From the NCBI RefSeq assembly GCF_001641265.1, contig NW_020167526.1, positions 310,001 to 374,000 of the forward strand: a DNA stretch of 64,000 nucleotides, in the 5' to 3' direction. Within the stretch, counting starts at the first letter, position 1, and each line of letters opens with the position of its first letter. Of the stretch, positions 1 through 11,415 are shown one piece after another. The position numbers were made by a program, and so were the translations under genes. This DNA comes from Pseudogymnoascus destructans. Lineage: Eukaryota; Ascomycota; Leotiomycetes; Thelebolales; Thelebolaceae. The notes beneath the pieces were generated by a model. It was not told the DNA's origin. It did no database searches and saw only the letters and a program-made list of their open reading frames with translations.

Positions 1-120
1 CTTTACTGTATAGATCTTTTGCCCTATATCAATATATCCATAATATTTCCGTCATACCCAACGACACGGGGTAGGTAGAGTGATGAATGCTACATTGAGT
101 GTGGGGTTTGGTGTGTGCTA

Positions 121-1988
121 CAGTATTATCTCGTTAAGTCGATGTAATTGGTCATGCATAAATATATCAAGTTATAGAAATATCGAGTTAGGAAGTGATC
201 TGAAGTAGACCAGAAGTAGCCCCTCAGCTAAACCATCCATCCATCCAACGTGCCTTGAACCAACTCATTGGCCTGTTTGGCCACTAATCGCCTCTCCACG
301 CGCTCTAAAGAGCGCAAAAATGATGCTGGATCCGTGATGCCACCATTCTCAGATTCTGAGAACTCAATCAGAACTTGGAGAGCTTGTACAGCGTTCTGTG
401 TGGTGAGCACAGGACGCTGGGGCTCCTCATCGTCATCATCTTGAGCATCGGAAACCTGTATATATGGAGCCATCGCCTCCTGTAGAATTGTGTCCTCATC
501 TAAGCCTCCCTCCACCTCTTGTATTCCCTCCTCCGCTGGATTCAAAAAGTTCGAAAGGTCCATAGCGTCTGATATATGACCAGCTTGTTGTGCTCGAGTA
601 TATAAGTCGTTTAGAACAGGGAGTGGGTGTATAGGAAGCTGTATTGGGCATAAAAGAATCGTGCTTTTTCGAAAGCAATTGTAGATAGTCGTATTTGTAA
701 CGTCGTGATGCCATGATCGAATAAGCCAGCGAATTGCAAAGTGTATTGTCATTGGTTTGATTGGATCCAGGTTGTTGCTAAAAGATTTGAGCATGAACTC
801 GAGCCATTGCTGACGATAATAGCTTTTTAAAGAGGCTATAATACCTTAATCGAGAGGTTGATATCGACTGGTCGCATTTGGAGGAAGCAAGATAATTCAT
901 ATGTTTGGAGGAGGAGGCGTCGATTCCACTGCAGCGATATGGGCTGAGAAGTTATCCATTGTAAGCAGTATAGAACATGATGTAAAAATATGAGTATAGA
1001 AAGCATTTAGCCAATCTGCCATAACAAATTGATTCATCCAAGCCTTCTTATTCCACCTCCAAACCCCACCCATTGCCCCTACATCAATGTGTTGTAAAGC
1101 TCAAGGCTTTTTAGCCTTTCCAATAAACTAAAGAGGAAGTCGATCTGTTCCAGCAGCATTAACACAAATGGCTACTGATATGCGTGCTTTGTCCTTCTTC
1201 TGTCCTGGAATTGATCATGTTGTAAAGCCCTTTGAAGGGCTCATCCTCCAGTAAAGCCCAGTCTCATCCATGTTGTAAATATTGTCCTCTAAAAACTCCC
1301 CCGCAATAGTTTGTATAGCCTTCATTTGTTCTTCTGCAGTGACACCAATAGATCCAGCTTCACCATGTAGAGTTCGATATAATATATTATGCCGTTGTCA
1401 AAACTTTACGATCCATCCGTAGCTAAATTCTGGCGTAGGTAGTCCACGGTATTGTGGTAGCTGATTCCAGATAATCTTCGCCTTTGATTGTAAGATTTCT
1501 GTAGTTGTAATGCCGCCACGCTCTTCAATAAGCCTCTGCCAGTCGTAAAGAGCAGCTTCTAATTCAGGCCAGGCGACAGCGCGGCGACGCTGAGCTTTAA
1601 AGCTGTTTGTTTCCAGAGTATTAGAAGTATCGTCAAGGTCCAAAAATCGAGAGCTAAGGGATTCTGAGACTGTAGATTGGCTAAGTTGACGATTGTATTT
1701 CTCGAGGAACCACTGTATAGTGGCCTTTTGTGTAGGTTTCGGATGGTGAGATCGATGCCAGGTTCGGAGGGCTTTTCGCTGTTCGAGAGACATAGAATAG
1801 AGCTTTTTCAAAGGCATTTTGAAGGTATTCTAAGAGTAGTCCAGTAATTAGTTTAAGTCGATAATTGGGAAAAGGGACTCAATATCGTGTGTATCGTGAT
1901 TTGTATGACGAATGGAAGGATCCGAAGAAAGTTATCGAGTTATCCAGAAAATCGACTAATCGTGTATCGACTTAACGAGATAATACTG
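121..1988 (-). mobile_element. Complete but decayed pogo/Fot1-type DNA transposon
   Basis: An 1868-bp element bounded by 23-bp perfect terminal inverted repeats at 121-143 and 1966-1988. Each end starts CAG/ends CTG, and the flanking TA dinucleotides (119-120, 1989-1990) are the target duplication typical of Tc1/mariner/pogo. It carries a minus-strand transposase relic, described separately. The termini are similar to, but not the same as, those of the element at 15356-18163, so the two belong to related subfamilies. Confidence 0.85.
228..1817 (-). pseudogene. Degraded pogo-family (DDE_1) transposase
   Basis: The N-terminal part (1817 down to about 1398) is open and starts MPLKKLYSMSLEQRK. 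It holds a CENP-B/helix-turn-helix region with the motif SQSTVSESLSSRF. The C-terminal part (794 down to 228) is open and ends GTLDGWMV. Between them (about 800-1400) the frame has several stops, although a DETG-type catalytic segment can still be picked out near 1260-1275. Side-by-side reading with the transposase at 15539-18056 shows the same domain order and many shared residues, so this was once a full protein of about 540 residues. Stops are mostly TAG/TAA, consistent with C-to-T decay. Not functional. Confidence 0.8.
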
Positions 1989-1990
1989 TA

Positions 1991-2181
1991 CGTTGGATGT
2001 GTTGGAGATTGCGGGGAAATACCGGGATTTGCCAAGGAATTAGCCCTGTTTTGGGGGCGTTTCCCAAGGGTATCCCATTGGCCTGCTTGGCCGCAGTTAA
2101 GTGCATACGCTGATCTTTTCGAGCAGCTATAAAAGCTCTCAGAATCGCCGGAAGAATGAATGTATTTGCTCATCAGCGAAG
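1991..2181. other. Short spacer between pogo element and GH2 relic
   Basis: 191 bases between the right TIR of the pogo element and the ATG of the GH2 relic. This would be the promoter and 5' leader of the GH2 gene. No clear TATA or other motif is recognised. The element sits close enough to have cut the upstream regulatory region. Confidence 0.4.
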
Positions 2182-4806
2182 ATGTTACCTCATCTAAGAA
2201 TGTTGTACAACGCCTGCGGGCTCGCCTTTTTGTTACTGTTAGCACAGTCCGTTCAATCGCATGCCGTCGAGAGCCGTAACAATGGCGGGGCAGCAAGCGG
2301 CCGCCAGCGGATCAGCCTTAACGCGGGCTGGCGGTTCGAGCGTTTTACGTCCAATCCCGACGCTCTGTCGTACGACTTGCTAAAGCAATGGATACTCCCT
2401 TCGGGTAACGACTTCATCAGCAGCACCAAGCATGAACGTCCCTCTGGAACTCCTCCAGGTAGTAACATCAGCTATGTGCAGCATTCCTTTGATGACAAAT
2501 CCTGGGAGGCCGTCGATGCCCCATGACTATACCATCAAAGGGCCTTTCAATGCTCCAGGGATTTCGGGCGAGATGGGACGCTTGCCCTCGAATGGAGTCG
2601 GCTGGTACCGTCGGAGTCTGACACTTACCGCGGAGGACATAGCTGCTGGCAGGTCGACCTTCCTTGACATTGACGGTGCCATGTCGTACTCGGCAGTGTG
2701 GGTAGATGGTTATCTCGTCGGTGGGTGGCCATACGGGTATAACTCGTTCCGACTAGATCTTACCGGACATCTTAAATGCCCTAGACTCTTCGCGCTACTA
2801 CCCAGGCGCTGGTATATATCGTAACATATGGCTTGTTAAGGCTGATGCAACGCATGTGGGACAGTTCGGCACATTTATTACCACACCAACTGTCACCAAG
2901 AAATCAGCGTCTCTCGATCTGACTGTCGAGGTTGAGAATCAAAGAAGCACTAGCCAAAAAATCACCATAAGCACCAAGGTTTATGAATTTGACCCACTGA
3001 CTAAGAAAGCCAAAGGCAAAGCTGTGGGTACATTTCCAGATGTGACAGTCGAAGTTGCAGCTGGAGCCAAGGGATCTGCAGATAGCTCAGCAACTGTGAA
3101 GAACCCAAAGCTCTGGGGCCCAGCGCCTGCACAGAAGCCGAACTTGCACGTCGCCATAACAACTCTGTCTGTTAGCGGGGTGAAGATTGACACTTATGAG
3201 ACTCAGTTTGGTATCCGTTCTGTGGTCCATGATGCCATTAAGGGGGTCCTTATCAACGATGAGGCGGTCCGCATCCAAGGTACCTGCAACCACCACGATC
3301 TAGGCTCCTTGGGGGCTGCTTTCAACATCCGCGCCGGTGAGAGGCAATTGCAAATGCTGCAAGAGATGGGCGGCAATGCGCTCCGCACTTCGCACAACCC
3401 ACCTGCGCCTGAACTGCTTGATTTATCCGATCGGTTGGGGATGATAGCTCTAGACGAAATATTCGACACTTGGAGTACTCAAAGAAGAGCCACGACTTCC
3501 ATTTAATATTCCCAGACTGGCATGAGCCGGACCTTCGCGCCTTTATCCGTCGTGATCGCAACCGCCCCTCCATCATTGCCTGGAGTATCGGTAACGAGAT
3601 TCCAAATCAGTCAAATCCAGCCACAGGAAAGATAGCCCAGGAGCTGCGCAATATAGTGCGTGAGGAAGACCTAACTCGGCCGGTGACCCAGGGCATGAAC
3701 AACGCCAAGGCTGCGGACCTTACAGCTCAGGTGATGGATATCGAAGGCTTGAACTACCAGGGCGAAGGCCACGGTACCGATACGTCAAGCACATTCCCAA
3801 GCTTCCGTGTAGCTTTCCCAGACAAACTAATCTACACTAGTGAGTCAGCTTCAACCGTCAGCTCGCGCGGTATTTACGTCTTCCCGGTTACAAAAGAAAA
3901 CAACGTACCATCAATTACTTTATAGTAACCATTATAGTAATCACCCATCACCCACCATGGTCAGAAAGCGCAAAAGTCTTCGGCCCCGACTCGGGCGAGG
4001 ACGTTGAGGCGAGACACCTCAGTGACTACGGGTTATACGAGCCCTCGTGGGGAGCCTCGCCCGATAAGGTATTTGCTGCGCAGGACGAACACCCTTATGT
4101 TGCCGGTGAGTACGTCTGGACTGGCTGGGACTATGTCGGCGAGCCAACGCCCTTCGACACCTCGCGAAGCTCCTACTTCGGGATCATCGATATGGCTGGC
4201 TTCAAGAAGGATCGCTTCTTTCAGTACCAATCGAGATGGCGCTCCGATTTCCCCATGGCACATATTCTTCCCCATTGGACGTGACCCGATCGCGTTGGCC
4301 TTGTCACTCCAGTCCACGTATTCTCGGCTGCAGACGAAGCTGAGCTCTTCGTGAACGGAAAGTCGGCAGGGAGGGTCAAGTCCGGAAAATCCTCCAACAG
4401 ATTCCGATGGGATGATGTGATCTACCAACCTGGTGACCTCCGCGTCGTCACCTATAAGAACGGGAAGAAGTGGGCGGAGGATATCAAAAGGACGGTTGGC
4501 AGTGCCACAAAGCTAGCCATCTCGGCTGATCGTTCCGCCATCGGCCTCGACGACGACCTTTCCTTCATCAGCATCGCGGTAATTGACAGCAAAGGGGATA
4601 CAGTACCACGGGCAAGCAACAGCATCACCTTTTCCATTTCTGGACCTGGCACGATTGTATCTACCGACAATGGTGATCCGACAGATATGACTGCCTTCCC
4701 ATCGCTGACGCGGAAGGCTACCGGCGCGGGAGCTATTACTGTTTCTGCCACAGCCGACGGTATCACAGGGGCCAAGGTGACGTTGAAGGCATTACTTGTA
4801 AAGTAA
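2182..4806 (+). pseudogene. Broken secreted GH2 beta-galactosidase-like gene
   Basis: Begins with a signal peptide (MLPHLRMLYNACGLAFLLLL) and then shows, in pieces, the full layout of a fungal GH2 protein of about 850 residues: sugar-binding domain (PHDYTIKGPF, GVGWYRR), immunoglobulin-like domain, TIM barrel with the acid/base motif WSIGNE and nucleophile region YTSESAS, and C-terminal domains ending TLKALLVK. Lesions: a frameshift at about 2524; a deletion plus frameshift at about 2778, where the strand before SSRYYPGAGIYRN is missing; a frameshift at about 3471; and a TGA replacing the expected Trp at about 4281. A possible intron lies at 3904-3964. Both catalytic glutamates survive, so decay is recent. 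Sequencing error could explain one lesion, not all four. Confidence 0.8.
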
Positions 4807-5342
4807 TTCAATCCATACGGTTTGAGAAGTCAGTCTAGTAACTCTAGAAAATATATGCCGGTGATAGTCACAAATATCAAATAATCCAAGGCCCAATTTC
4901 AGAGTCTAGTTGCACAATTGCCTTCGAACATCTCGAGGGATATGTGCCCTTTGTTTAAGTGTATGTAGTAGTTGACTGACATGTAACCAAATAATCAATG
5001 TATTACTATTCTTGTCCATGCAGTTAATACCAAATACTCTTGTGACGCGTCGAGTCCGTGCTGGGATAGATTGCGGGGATATAAGCTAGTACGAATTCGT
5101 GACTTACCGAGGTGTGATTACTATTCAATAAATGCACGAGACTCTGTTCGTCCTTTCTGATTATTCTAACATCCATTAATGTAACCCGACCAAACTAGGA
5201 ACAACTAAAGTAACAGAGTTGGAGGAGCCATATATTTGTTTTTATTGTTTATCGAATTGAGCATCCCATGACTTTTGCCAGCTTCCCAACAAGCATTTAA
5301 GTCATTCACCAATAGCCTCTGATATTCTCCTCATCAGCAGCC
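4807..5342. other. Intergenic, SDR promoter region
   Basis: 536 bases, AT-rich, with no supportable ORF. It contains the 3' flank of the GH2 relic and the upstream region of the SDR gene. The last 15 bases before the SDR ATG (catcagcagccATG) give a good fungal start context. Confidence 0.5.
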
Positions 5343-6131
5343 ATGTCACAGAACGAGCAAAAGAAGCCAGTCATCGCGGTCGTCGGTGCCGGGCCTGGCA
5401 TAGGGGAAGCTGTCGCACGCCGTTTTGTTGCTGAAGGATATGTCGTCGCTCTTCTCGCCCGTACAGAAGATAAGCTCCAAACTATGGTCCAAGGAATCGA
5501 CGCAGACTTCGGGAAAGGCAGCGCGCGGTACTATCTCACAGACCTACGGATCGAGGATCAAGTCATCTTCAGTTTTAAATCTATTCGTGCTGAGCTTGGC
5601 ACAGTACAAGTTCTTATCTACAATGCCGGTGCTCGCCGTGTGAATGGCCGGTCGATCCTGGACACCACAAGTGAGGAATTCGAAAACTTCACCAAAATCA
5701 ATCTTTTCGGCGCCTTCTGGTCCACAAAGCGTGTCCTGCCAGATATGTTGGCCGCAGAGCGTGGGACCATCATCTTCACAGGAGCGACAGGCTCCTTGCG
5801 TGGTATGCCCGGTTTGAGCAGTTTCTCGCCCGGCAAATTTGGTCTCAGATCATTAGCGCAGGTTATCACACGGGAATACCAGAGCAAAGGTATTCATGGG
5901 GCACATTTAATTATCGATGGACCAGTTGATGGAAAGCTGGTCGGTGGCGTGACGCGCCGGAAGTGGGAGCGGGAGGGTCAAAAGGAGAAGCTCGACGAGG
6001 CTGATGCGTATATCATGCAGCCAACTGATTTAGCGGGCATATATTGGTATTTGCACACCCAGCCACGCAGCGCTTGGACGCAGGAATTGGATGTACGTGC
6101 TCAGAAGGAGATGATGTTCTCTAAGCTTTGA
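5343..6131 (+). CDS. Short-chain dehydrogenase/reductase-like protein, Phe at the catalytic Tyr
   Basis: A 262-residue intronless SDR. The nucleotide-binding motif GAGPGIG is at residues 15-21 and the structural NAG motif at 94-96 (YNAG 93-96). The active-site Ser is at 151 (TGATGS). Where classical SDRs have YxxxK, this protein has FSPGK (F161, K165), followed by FGLRSL. SDR subgroup c10 (CDD cd05373) is known to carry Phe at this position with Lys kept, so the change looks like a family trait rather than damage; the reaction is unknown. It converges with the kappa-GST gene 262 bases downstream. It may be the left end of the lipid-tailoring gene group. Catalytic competence is uncertain. Confidence 0.9.
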   Translation: MSQNEQKKPVIAVVGAGPGIGEAVARRFVAEGYVVALLARTEDKLQTMVQGIDADFGKGSARYYLTDLRIEDQVIFSFKSIRAELGTVQVLIYNAGARRVNGRSILDTTSEEFENFTKINLFGAFWSTKRVLPDMLAAERGTIIFTGATGSLRGMPGLSSFSPGKFGLRSLAQVITREYQSKGIHGAHLIIDGPVDGKLVGGVTRRKWEREGQKEKLDEADAYIMQPTDLAGIYWYLHTQPRSAWTQELDVRAQKEMMFSKL

Positions 6132-6393
6132 GAGATACCTAAGAGGGGTTCGGAGGCATCGCTTTTGTAGAAAAGAGCCGAGTTACTGGATGTGTATAAT
6201 ATAGAAAATTAAGTTGGATTGAAAAACGAATCTAAACTACAGCGCCGTCTTCTTTGGTATCTGTTCTCGGTGTAGCTCTTATGTACATAAGAACAGATGA
6301 TAACTTCCATGACATAGCCAGTTCGGTGACCACAGTACCTATGAGCTCCAAAACCAACGTCCTCTATATAGGCTTTAATCTACCCATATCGAG

Positions 6394-7166
6394 CTATAGT
6401 TTGCTTGGGGGAATAATTGACAAAGGCGTATACGGCACATTGAGATGCGCAAACACCTGATCCCACCTATCATTTCCAAACCAAGACTTCTTTTCCCCAT
6501 TGCTATTCACCGCCACTATCCAAGGTGCGCCAAAAGCACCAGCCCCCATTGTTTGGTCAATAACCCTCTTCTTATTTTCAGGCGTCACAGCATTTGCTAG
6601 GATCTTCTCTAACTCCGCAGCTGGAAAGATACCATCAAGCGCCTCAGTGATACCCTCAGCCGAGGAGACATTGATTCCTTTGCTCCAGTACCCCGAGGCT
6701 AGAGCTAAGAACGTTGCATCAAGCTTGTCCTGGGGGTAATTATCTTTAACCCAGGTGGCAACACGAACGGCCTATTTTCCAGGTTAGCTGCTTGCGGCTG
6801 GGTCATCGTTGGGGGACTTACGAAGATGGAATTGATAGGAAAGACTTTCGGCTGCACGACTTTCAGTCCCAATAAACGTCCCGTCGTATCGAAATCTTGC
6901 GCTGAGAAGTCTTCTCTGAATTTAGGAGTTGGCGCAAAGGGGTTTCCGGCATTCATACGGGCTGCGCCAAGAAAGAAGGGGATTGTGTCGACGGCGACAT
7001 TATGAGCATTGAGGAGAGGGCGATAACGGACGATGTTGGTATATCCGAACCAAGAATATGGAGATACTGCATTTTAAATTAGAGGTAGGTACCAACAGAT
7101 TGTGCCATGGGGCGACAAACCACAATCGACATAGATGCTCAACTTTCCACCATTTGCTCGTGACAT
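6394..7166 (-). CDS. Kappa-class glutathione S-transferase / HCCA isomerase family (DsbA-like)
   Basis: Three exons: 7121-7166, 6822-7066, 6394-6771; introns 7067-7120 and 6772-6821 (GTTTGT..CAG, GTAAGT..TAG). The spliced product is about 222 residues and begins MSRANGGKLSIYVDC-VSPYSW. The SPYSW motif holds the catalytic serine of kappa GSTs, which replaces the CxxC of DsbA. PFFLGAARMNAGNP and the C-terminal GAFGAPWIVAVNS...WFGNDRWDQVFAHL are family hallmarks. Family members bind glutathione and act in peroxisomes or mitochondria, or isomerise hydroxychromene carboxylates in aromatic degradation. The start was chosen because it gives the expected beta-strand before SPYSW. It is divergent from the membrane protein at 7806 across a 639-bp shared upstream region. 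Confidence 0.85.
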
Positions 7167-7805
7167 TTCTGCGAATATGTCGTTGGTATTTTGTGGAGTT
7201 AAGTTCCTCTGATTATCAACGGCTTATGATATCAACCAAATCACTCAAGAAAACGAATATCCTCTGCTTTAAGAACAAGCAGCTTTAAAAGGTCGTCGGC
7301 GCGTTGGTTGGCTCCTGGAGCACGATCTTGGTGCGAGGCCGACCGAGACCGAGGCACGACTCGCTTTTGACTACTAATCATAGCTAGGAAACTGCCCCGC
7401 AATTCCTTGGGCGGGGACTACTAACTTACACGTAATCCTACATTTATGGAGCGCACTACGCGCTTGAACAAAATGGTACTTGGCGCGTTTTCTGGTGTTG
7501 AACCGTTCCGCTTTTTTTCAACCGCGACCCTTCGAACCTAGGTAAACCCACGTGATTCAGGGAAGGACCAAGTACTAGGAAGGAACGATATTGTTGAACT
7601 ACCAAAAAGTGAAGCATCCCACTTCTGCTGTGATTCTTATCGTCCGTTATATTTACAACGTATATGCGGGATGCGTCCATGCGGAACCGACCCCAGCATA
7701 CCCAGATCGTTTGGTTCCTCGAACCCATACACCAGAAGCTACCACCGCTCCGGCGGGGAAAGCTTGACGTGAAAGCTCTGGAACGGAGCTACGCAACCGA
7801 TTCTC
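7167..7805. promoter_or_regulatory. Shared divergent upstream region (kappa-GST / membrane protein)
   Basis: 639 bases between two divergent start codons. No gene is supportable. The small ORFs seen in this stretch have no recognisable domain. Its position suggests a bidirectional promoter, but no specific operator is recognised. Confidence 0.35.
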
Positions 7806-8663
7806 ATGGCTTTCTCATCACCACACACAGCGCTGCTTGAGTCGTACATTGATATCCCATTCAATGTATGGCTCAGTATCATTCTCGTCCTCACCTATGG
7901 GTGTGCTATCCGCAGCCGGGGCCTGCTTTTGCTCGTAGTCCTCGGGGTCACCGCGACTATTGTCGTATTCGACAAAACGTCTACTGCTGGCGAAATGATC
8001 AAAATATTGTGTGAACTTCCCCTCGGTCTCGGCTCTGTGCTGGCATTCCTCGTTGCGAGTCGATCCTTTCAGACCAGATATCTACCTGCCTTTACGACCT
8101 ACGTTAATTTTGCGGTGTATGGAAATATCGGCATGATGGTGGGGACTCCCACAGGCGGCACCCTTCGGGGAATGTGTAGCAAGGTCACCTGCATTACGCT
8201 CTTCGTTTGGATCGTCCAACAAGGTTACCGCGCTAGGTGGAAGACAATTGTTCTCCACGACAACTTGTTCGTTTTCACTGCCGCCAGCAAGTCATGGATA
8301 TTTGCACACGCCATCTATAGATTTGTTCTTTTAACATTGCCGTGCTTTGGGTCTGGACGCCGACACCGCCTTCTAGAGTTGTACTCTCTCAGTCTGACTT
8401 TTGCCCTATCGTTGGCTTCAAAACTTCCATTCGAATATTGCTTTGGAATGGCCGATACATTGGTGGTCCCGGCGACTGCAGGATGGTCAGTTATTGCAAC
8501 GACATTCAATCCCATAGCACGCGATGCGAAGAAGAATGACTTGCCCTCAAATCACATTGGGACCGATGCAGATGTATATCTGAGCGCCGTGTCGCTGGCT
8601 GTTGCCACCTTCGCTTGTTTTAAGATAGCTAGTGCGCCACGTCGAGGGCCTCGAAGATCGTAG
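7806..8663 (+). CDS. Seven-helix integral membrane protein, family not recognised
   Basis: A 285-residue uninterrupted ORF with about seven hydrophobic segments, roughly residues 18-35, 38-57, 68-88, 97-113, 126-141, 168-186 and 195-215, with further hydrophobic stretches near 225-240 and 258-272. Conserved-looking features are NFAVYGNIGMMVGTPTGG (mid-protein) and LHDNLFVFTAASKSW. Small seven-helix proteins in fungal clusters can be membrane terpene cyclases (Pyr4 type). I do not see that family's acidic motif within an aromatic WE context, so that assignment is not made. It converges with the membrane-anchored methyltransferase 235 bases away, and its setting among lipid-type enzymes suggests a membrane-embedded enzyme or transporter. 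Real gene: likely; function: unknown. Confidence 0.75.
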   Translation: MAFSSPHTALLESYIDIPFNVWLSIILVLTYGCAIRSRGLLLLVVLGVTATIVVFDKTSTAGEMIKILCELPLGLGSVLAFLVASRSFQTRYLPAFTTYVNFAVYGNIGMMVGTPTGGTLRGMCSKVTCITLFVWIVQQGYRARWKTIVLHDNLFVFTAASKSWIFAHAIYRFVLLTLPCFGSGRRHRLLELYSLSLTFALSLASKLPFEYCFGMADTLVVPATAGWSVIATTFNPIARDAKKNDLPSNHIGTDADVYLSAVSLAVATFACFKIASAPRRGPRRS

Positions 8664-8898
8664 TGTGCTTCCTTCCGGTGCCAACCTAATTTGCGATTCT
8701 TAGCCTCAGAGGTATGGGCCACTATGATCTGTTGATAGTCTATAACACGACATCCTCAATATTAGCATTGCAAAGCTTGGGAGTGGATATCTGGGAAGCA
8801 TTGTTTTGACCATCCAGTCATGATCATCCTGGGTTGTGATGCTATTATGTGCTAGATCACTTTGTGTGTATAGTTGCTCTTTCTTTTGACAACTGGGA

Positions 8899-10021
8899 CT
8901 ATTTCCTGGCCACGATAATACAGCCTCTGATCACACCTGATCTGCCCCACCAAGCGAACATCCCCGCTGCATACCGAAAGCGTCCAATTGACATCCCATA
9001 TTGTTGCAGTTCAACTTCCTTCTTCCTTAAGAATCCAGCCAATGGGCTGAATACGTGTTCTGAAATGTCGCGGATCTCAATCTTTTCACGAGCGTAGCCA
9101 GCCATGACAAGTCGTTCCCGATATTCTTGAATTGTAACAAAATTCGCGAACGGACTCTGACCAAAGAAGGCCATGAATCTAAGGGCAAGGCGTTGCTTCA
9201 CGGAAATATTGTCGGCAATGCAGAGATCGTATGCCATAAGTGAGACACCTAATTCTCTGTTCGCGTACTCGATAACTGGCCACCTGGAAGGCTGAAAATG
9301 AATAAGTGTGTCAAGTCCGAGGAGCCAGTTCTCATGGTCCCCCTTCTCGTCATTAGCCTGAGTAGCCACAGACACGGATTCTTTTATTTCTGAAGTCCAA
9401 GATGAAGGCCGTCCAGCATCGGCGCAATAGATCTCAAACTCTGTGTTGGTATTTGATTGCTCAAGGCCAAGCCTCTCCTGGGCAATGGAGAAGTGGGCGG
9501 TTTCCAGGGTGAGGCCAACATAAGCTTTGAGATTCCTCTCCCACCGATCATCTCTTTCTCCCCGTCTTTGATTGTCCAAGGCATTTTTTATGTATAGGCT
9601 TTGGTCTCCACATCCAAAACCAAGGTCAATGATACTCAGCGTATTGACGATGTTCTTGTTGCCACTGGAGACTTCTTCTTCCAAGATTTGCGCGGACTTC
9701 AACACTTCTTCAAGAAGAGTGCGGCAAGCTGTTGGAAAGTCCTCAGTATTCTACTGTCATTAGCATAAGGCATCCAATTTCAAATTGATCGTATCACACC
9801 TTCCAGAAGCCCATGTTCATCCACATCGATTGGGGTGGCACGGAAATGTTGAGTATACTGTGGTCGTATCTATATAGAGGCTTTTTAGAACCTCTCTCTA
9901 CCTTTCCATTCGAACGATTATCGACCACTTTCTTGGTCAGAAGAATCATCAACCCAGCCATCAGAATCCCCAAAACATATTTATTTGTCCAATCCATGTT
10001 CTCGATCCATGTTGTTCTCAT
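8899..10021 (-). CDS. Membrane-anchored class I SAM-dependent methyltransferase
   Basis: Two exons, 9800-10021 and 8899-9750, with intron 9751-9799 (GTGTGA..TAG). The spliced product is about 357 residues. One N-terminal transmembrane helix (about residues 15-32, YVLGILMAGLMILL) is followed by a basic segment, so the catalytic domain should face the cytosol. MNMGFWK (68-74) resembles the substrate-entry motif of small-molecule methyltransferases. Motif I IIDLGFGCGDQ is at about 114-124, and HFQPSRWPVIEYANRELG is a later conserved block. Fold and anchor fit C- or O-methylation of a lipid-phase substrate such as a sterol, fatty acyl or terpenoid. It is the last gene before the transposon nest. 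The alternative start at MDWTNKY would still keep the anchor. Confidence 0.88.
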
Positions 10022-10483
10022 CTCCTATAGCAAGCCTTATCTGGAATATATAGGCTCCACGAACTTTAGTCCCTTCAATTCGGACTGGGGCCAACCCAGC
10101 AAACGCTGTAGAATCTCGGAGGGCGGATCTTCTATATCTGGTATGAGTATGCACGCATGATTGAGGACGAGCGCAATGAGCTATTGTTTGGCTTCGGCTA
10201 TTCAAATGGTCCATACACACACCCCACTAATAGTCATGTGTATATCACGTGAAGGTTACGGGACGAAGGCGTAATACCCCACACGTAAAACTATAGTAGT
10301 CGAGTACTATCATATACGGCCATAGAGTGTATTGTGAGAACGCGGATCCCCAGAGGAAGATCAACGTTCAGCCTTCATGTACGATATAACGTAGGTCATG
10401 GTGTAAGTCGTCTAATGTCATAGATCGCGTAGTTCGCCCAGCCATAACCTGGTTGGTCTCGTATACCCAACCACAACTCAACA
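10022..10483. other. Spacer between methyltransferase and transposon nest
   Basis: About 460 bases that contain the methyltransferase promoter and then AT-rich sequence leading into the first transposase relic. No gene or clear element terminus is seen. The left boundary of the transposon nest could not be fixed. Confidence 0.4.
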
Positions 10484-11415
10484 ATGGTCTGTAGTAAAAG
10501 CGTACGTGCTGCTGCGGAACTCGAAGTTCTAGTCGCTAAGGCAGTTTTGAAATCCAGTCTAAGAAGTACAAGTCCTCGTACGCAGCTGCAAAAGCTCTTG
10601 GACTTTGTAAGGACACTGTGAAGAAATGACTAAACAGCAGCCTCTCCTACGATAAAGCACGCCAACAACAACAAATTCTTTCAACAGCGTAAGAGAAAAC
10701 CCTTATAAAGTGGATAAAAGTCCTTACTAACAGTAGCTACGCACCTAGTCATCGAATTTTATAAGAGATTGCAGATGAAATCTGCATCAACTGTTGTCAC
10801 ATCTTCGAACTTTCTGCTAATAGCCGCGTCCTAAACCCACCTGACATCACATACACCCAAATTCCAAACCTACCTTTAGGGAAGGAGTAGGTTCCATGCT
10901 TTATTAGACAGCATTTACAATTATAAGTACGACTAGGATAAACGGTGTTACAAAAGACGTGGTAGTAGGATAGTAACACGTACAAGGACCTTATAACGTG
11001 TCTTAAAATCAAAGAACACAACGTATATAACATGGATGAGACTGGCTTTTCAATTAGAACTATAGAATGTACTCGAATCATTGTTGATTCTATGCTATAT
11101 GTGCCATTAAGCACACTAACGCTGTTAAGAATGGGTGTCTGCATTTAAATACATCTGTATAGACAGCACAGCTATCAACCCTCTTATTATATTCAAAGGC
11201 CTTAACATTTTGCAAAGCTGGATTCTATAGGAGGTTATTGATAAATGGCACTTCTCTGCAAACTCAAAAGGATGGACAAGCAATCTACATAGACTTAAGT
11301 GGTTAAAACGTGTGTTTAAGCTAGTAATGCATACGAAAGCAGATAGAGGACAACAACTTCTTATTTGTGATGGCTATGATAGCCACATAAGTGGAAATTT
11401 TATATCACATTGCAT
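10484..11415 (+). pseudogene. Decayed psq-type pogo/Fot1 transposase, N-terminal and catalytic part
   Basis: Readable only across frameshifts and stops. A psq helix-turn-helix segment SYAAAKALGLCKDTVKK is followed by the conserved block EKTLIKWIKVLT..SYAPSHRIL, then YNMDETGFSI (first catalytic Asp), FSANSKGWTS and LLICDGYDSHISGNFISHC (second Asp). These are hallmark blocks of fungal DDE_1 transposases of the Fot/Tan class, a different subfamily from the other two elements in the nest. Many codons are TAG or TAA, as expected after repeat-induced point mutation. Homology fades after about 11415. The C-terminal piece probably reappears at 12853-13148 beyond the LTR. Confidence 0.75.

Noticed and set aside
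7806..8663. Assignment of the seven-helix protein as a Pyr4- or UbiA-type terpene cyclase
   Set aside because: The expected acidic motifs of those families are not visible; only helix number matches.
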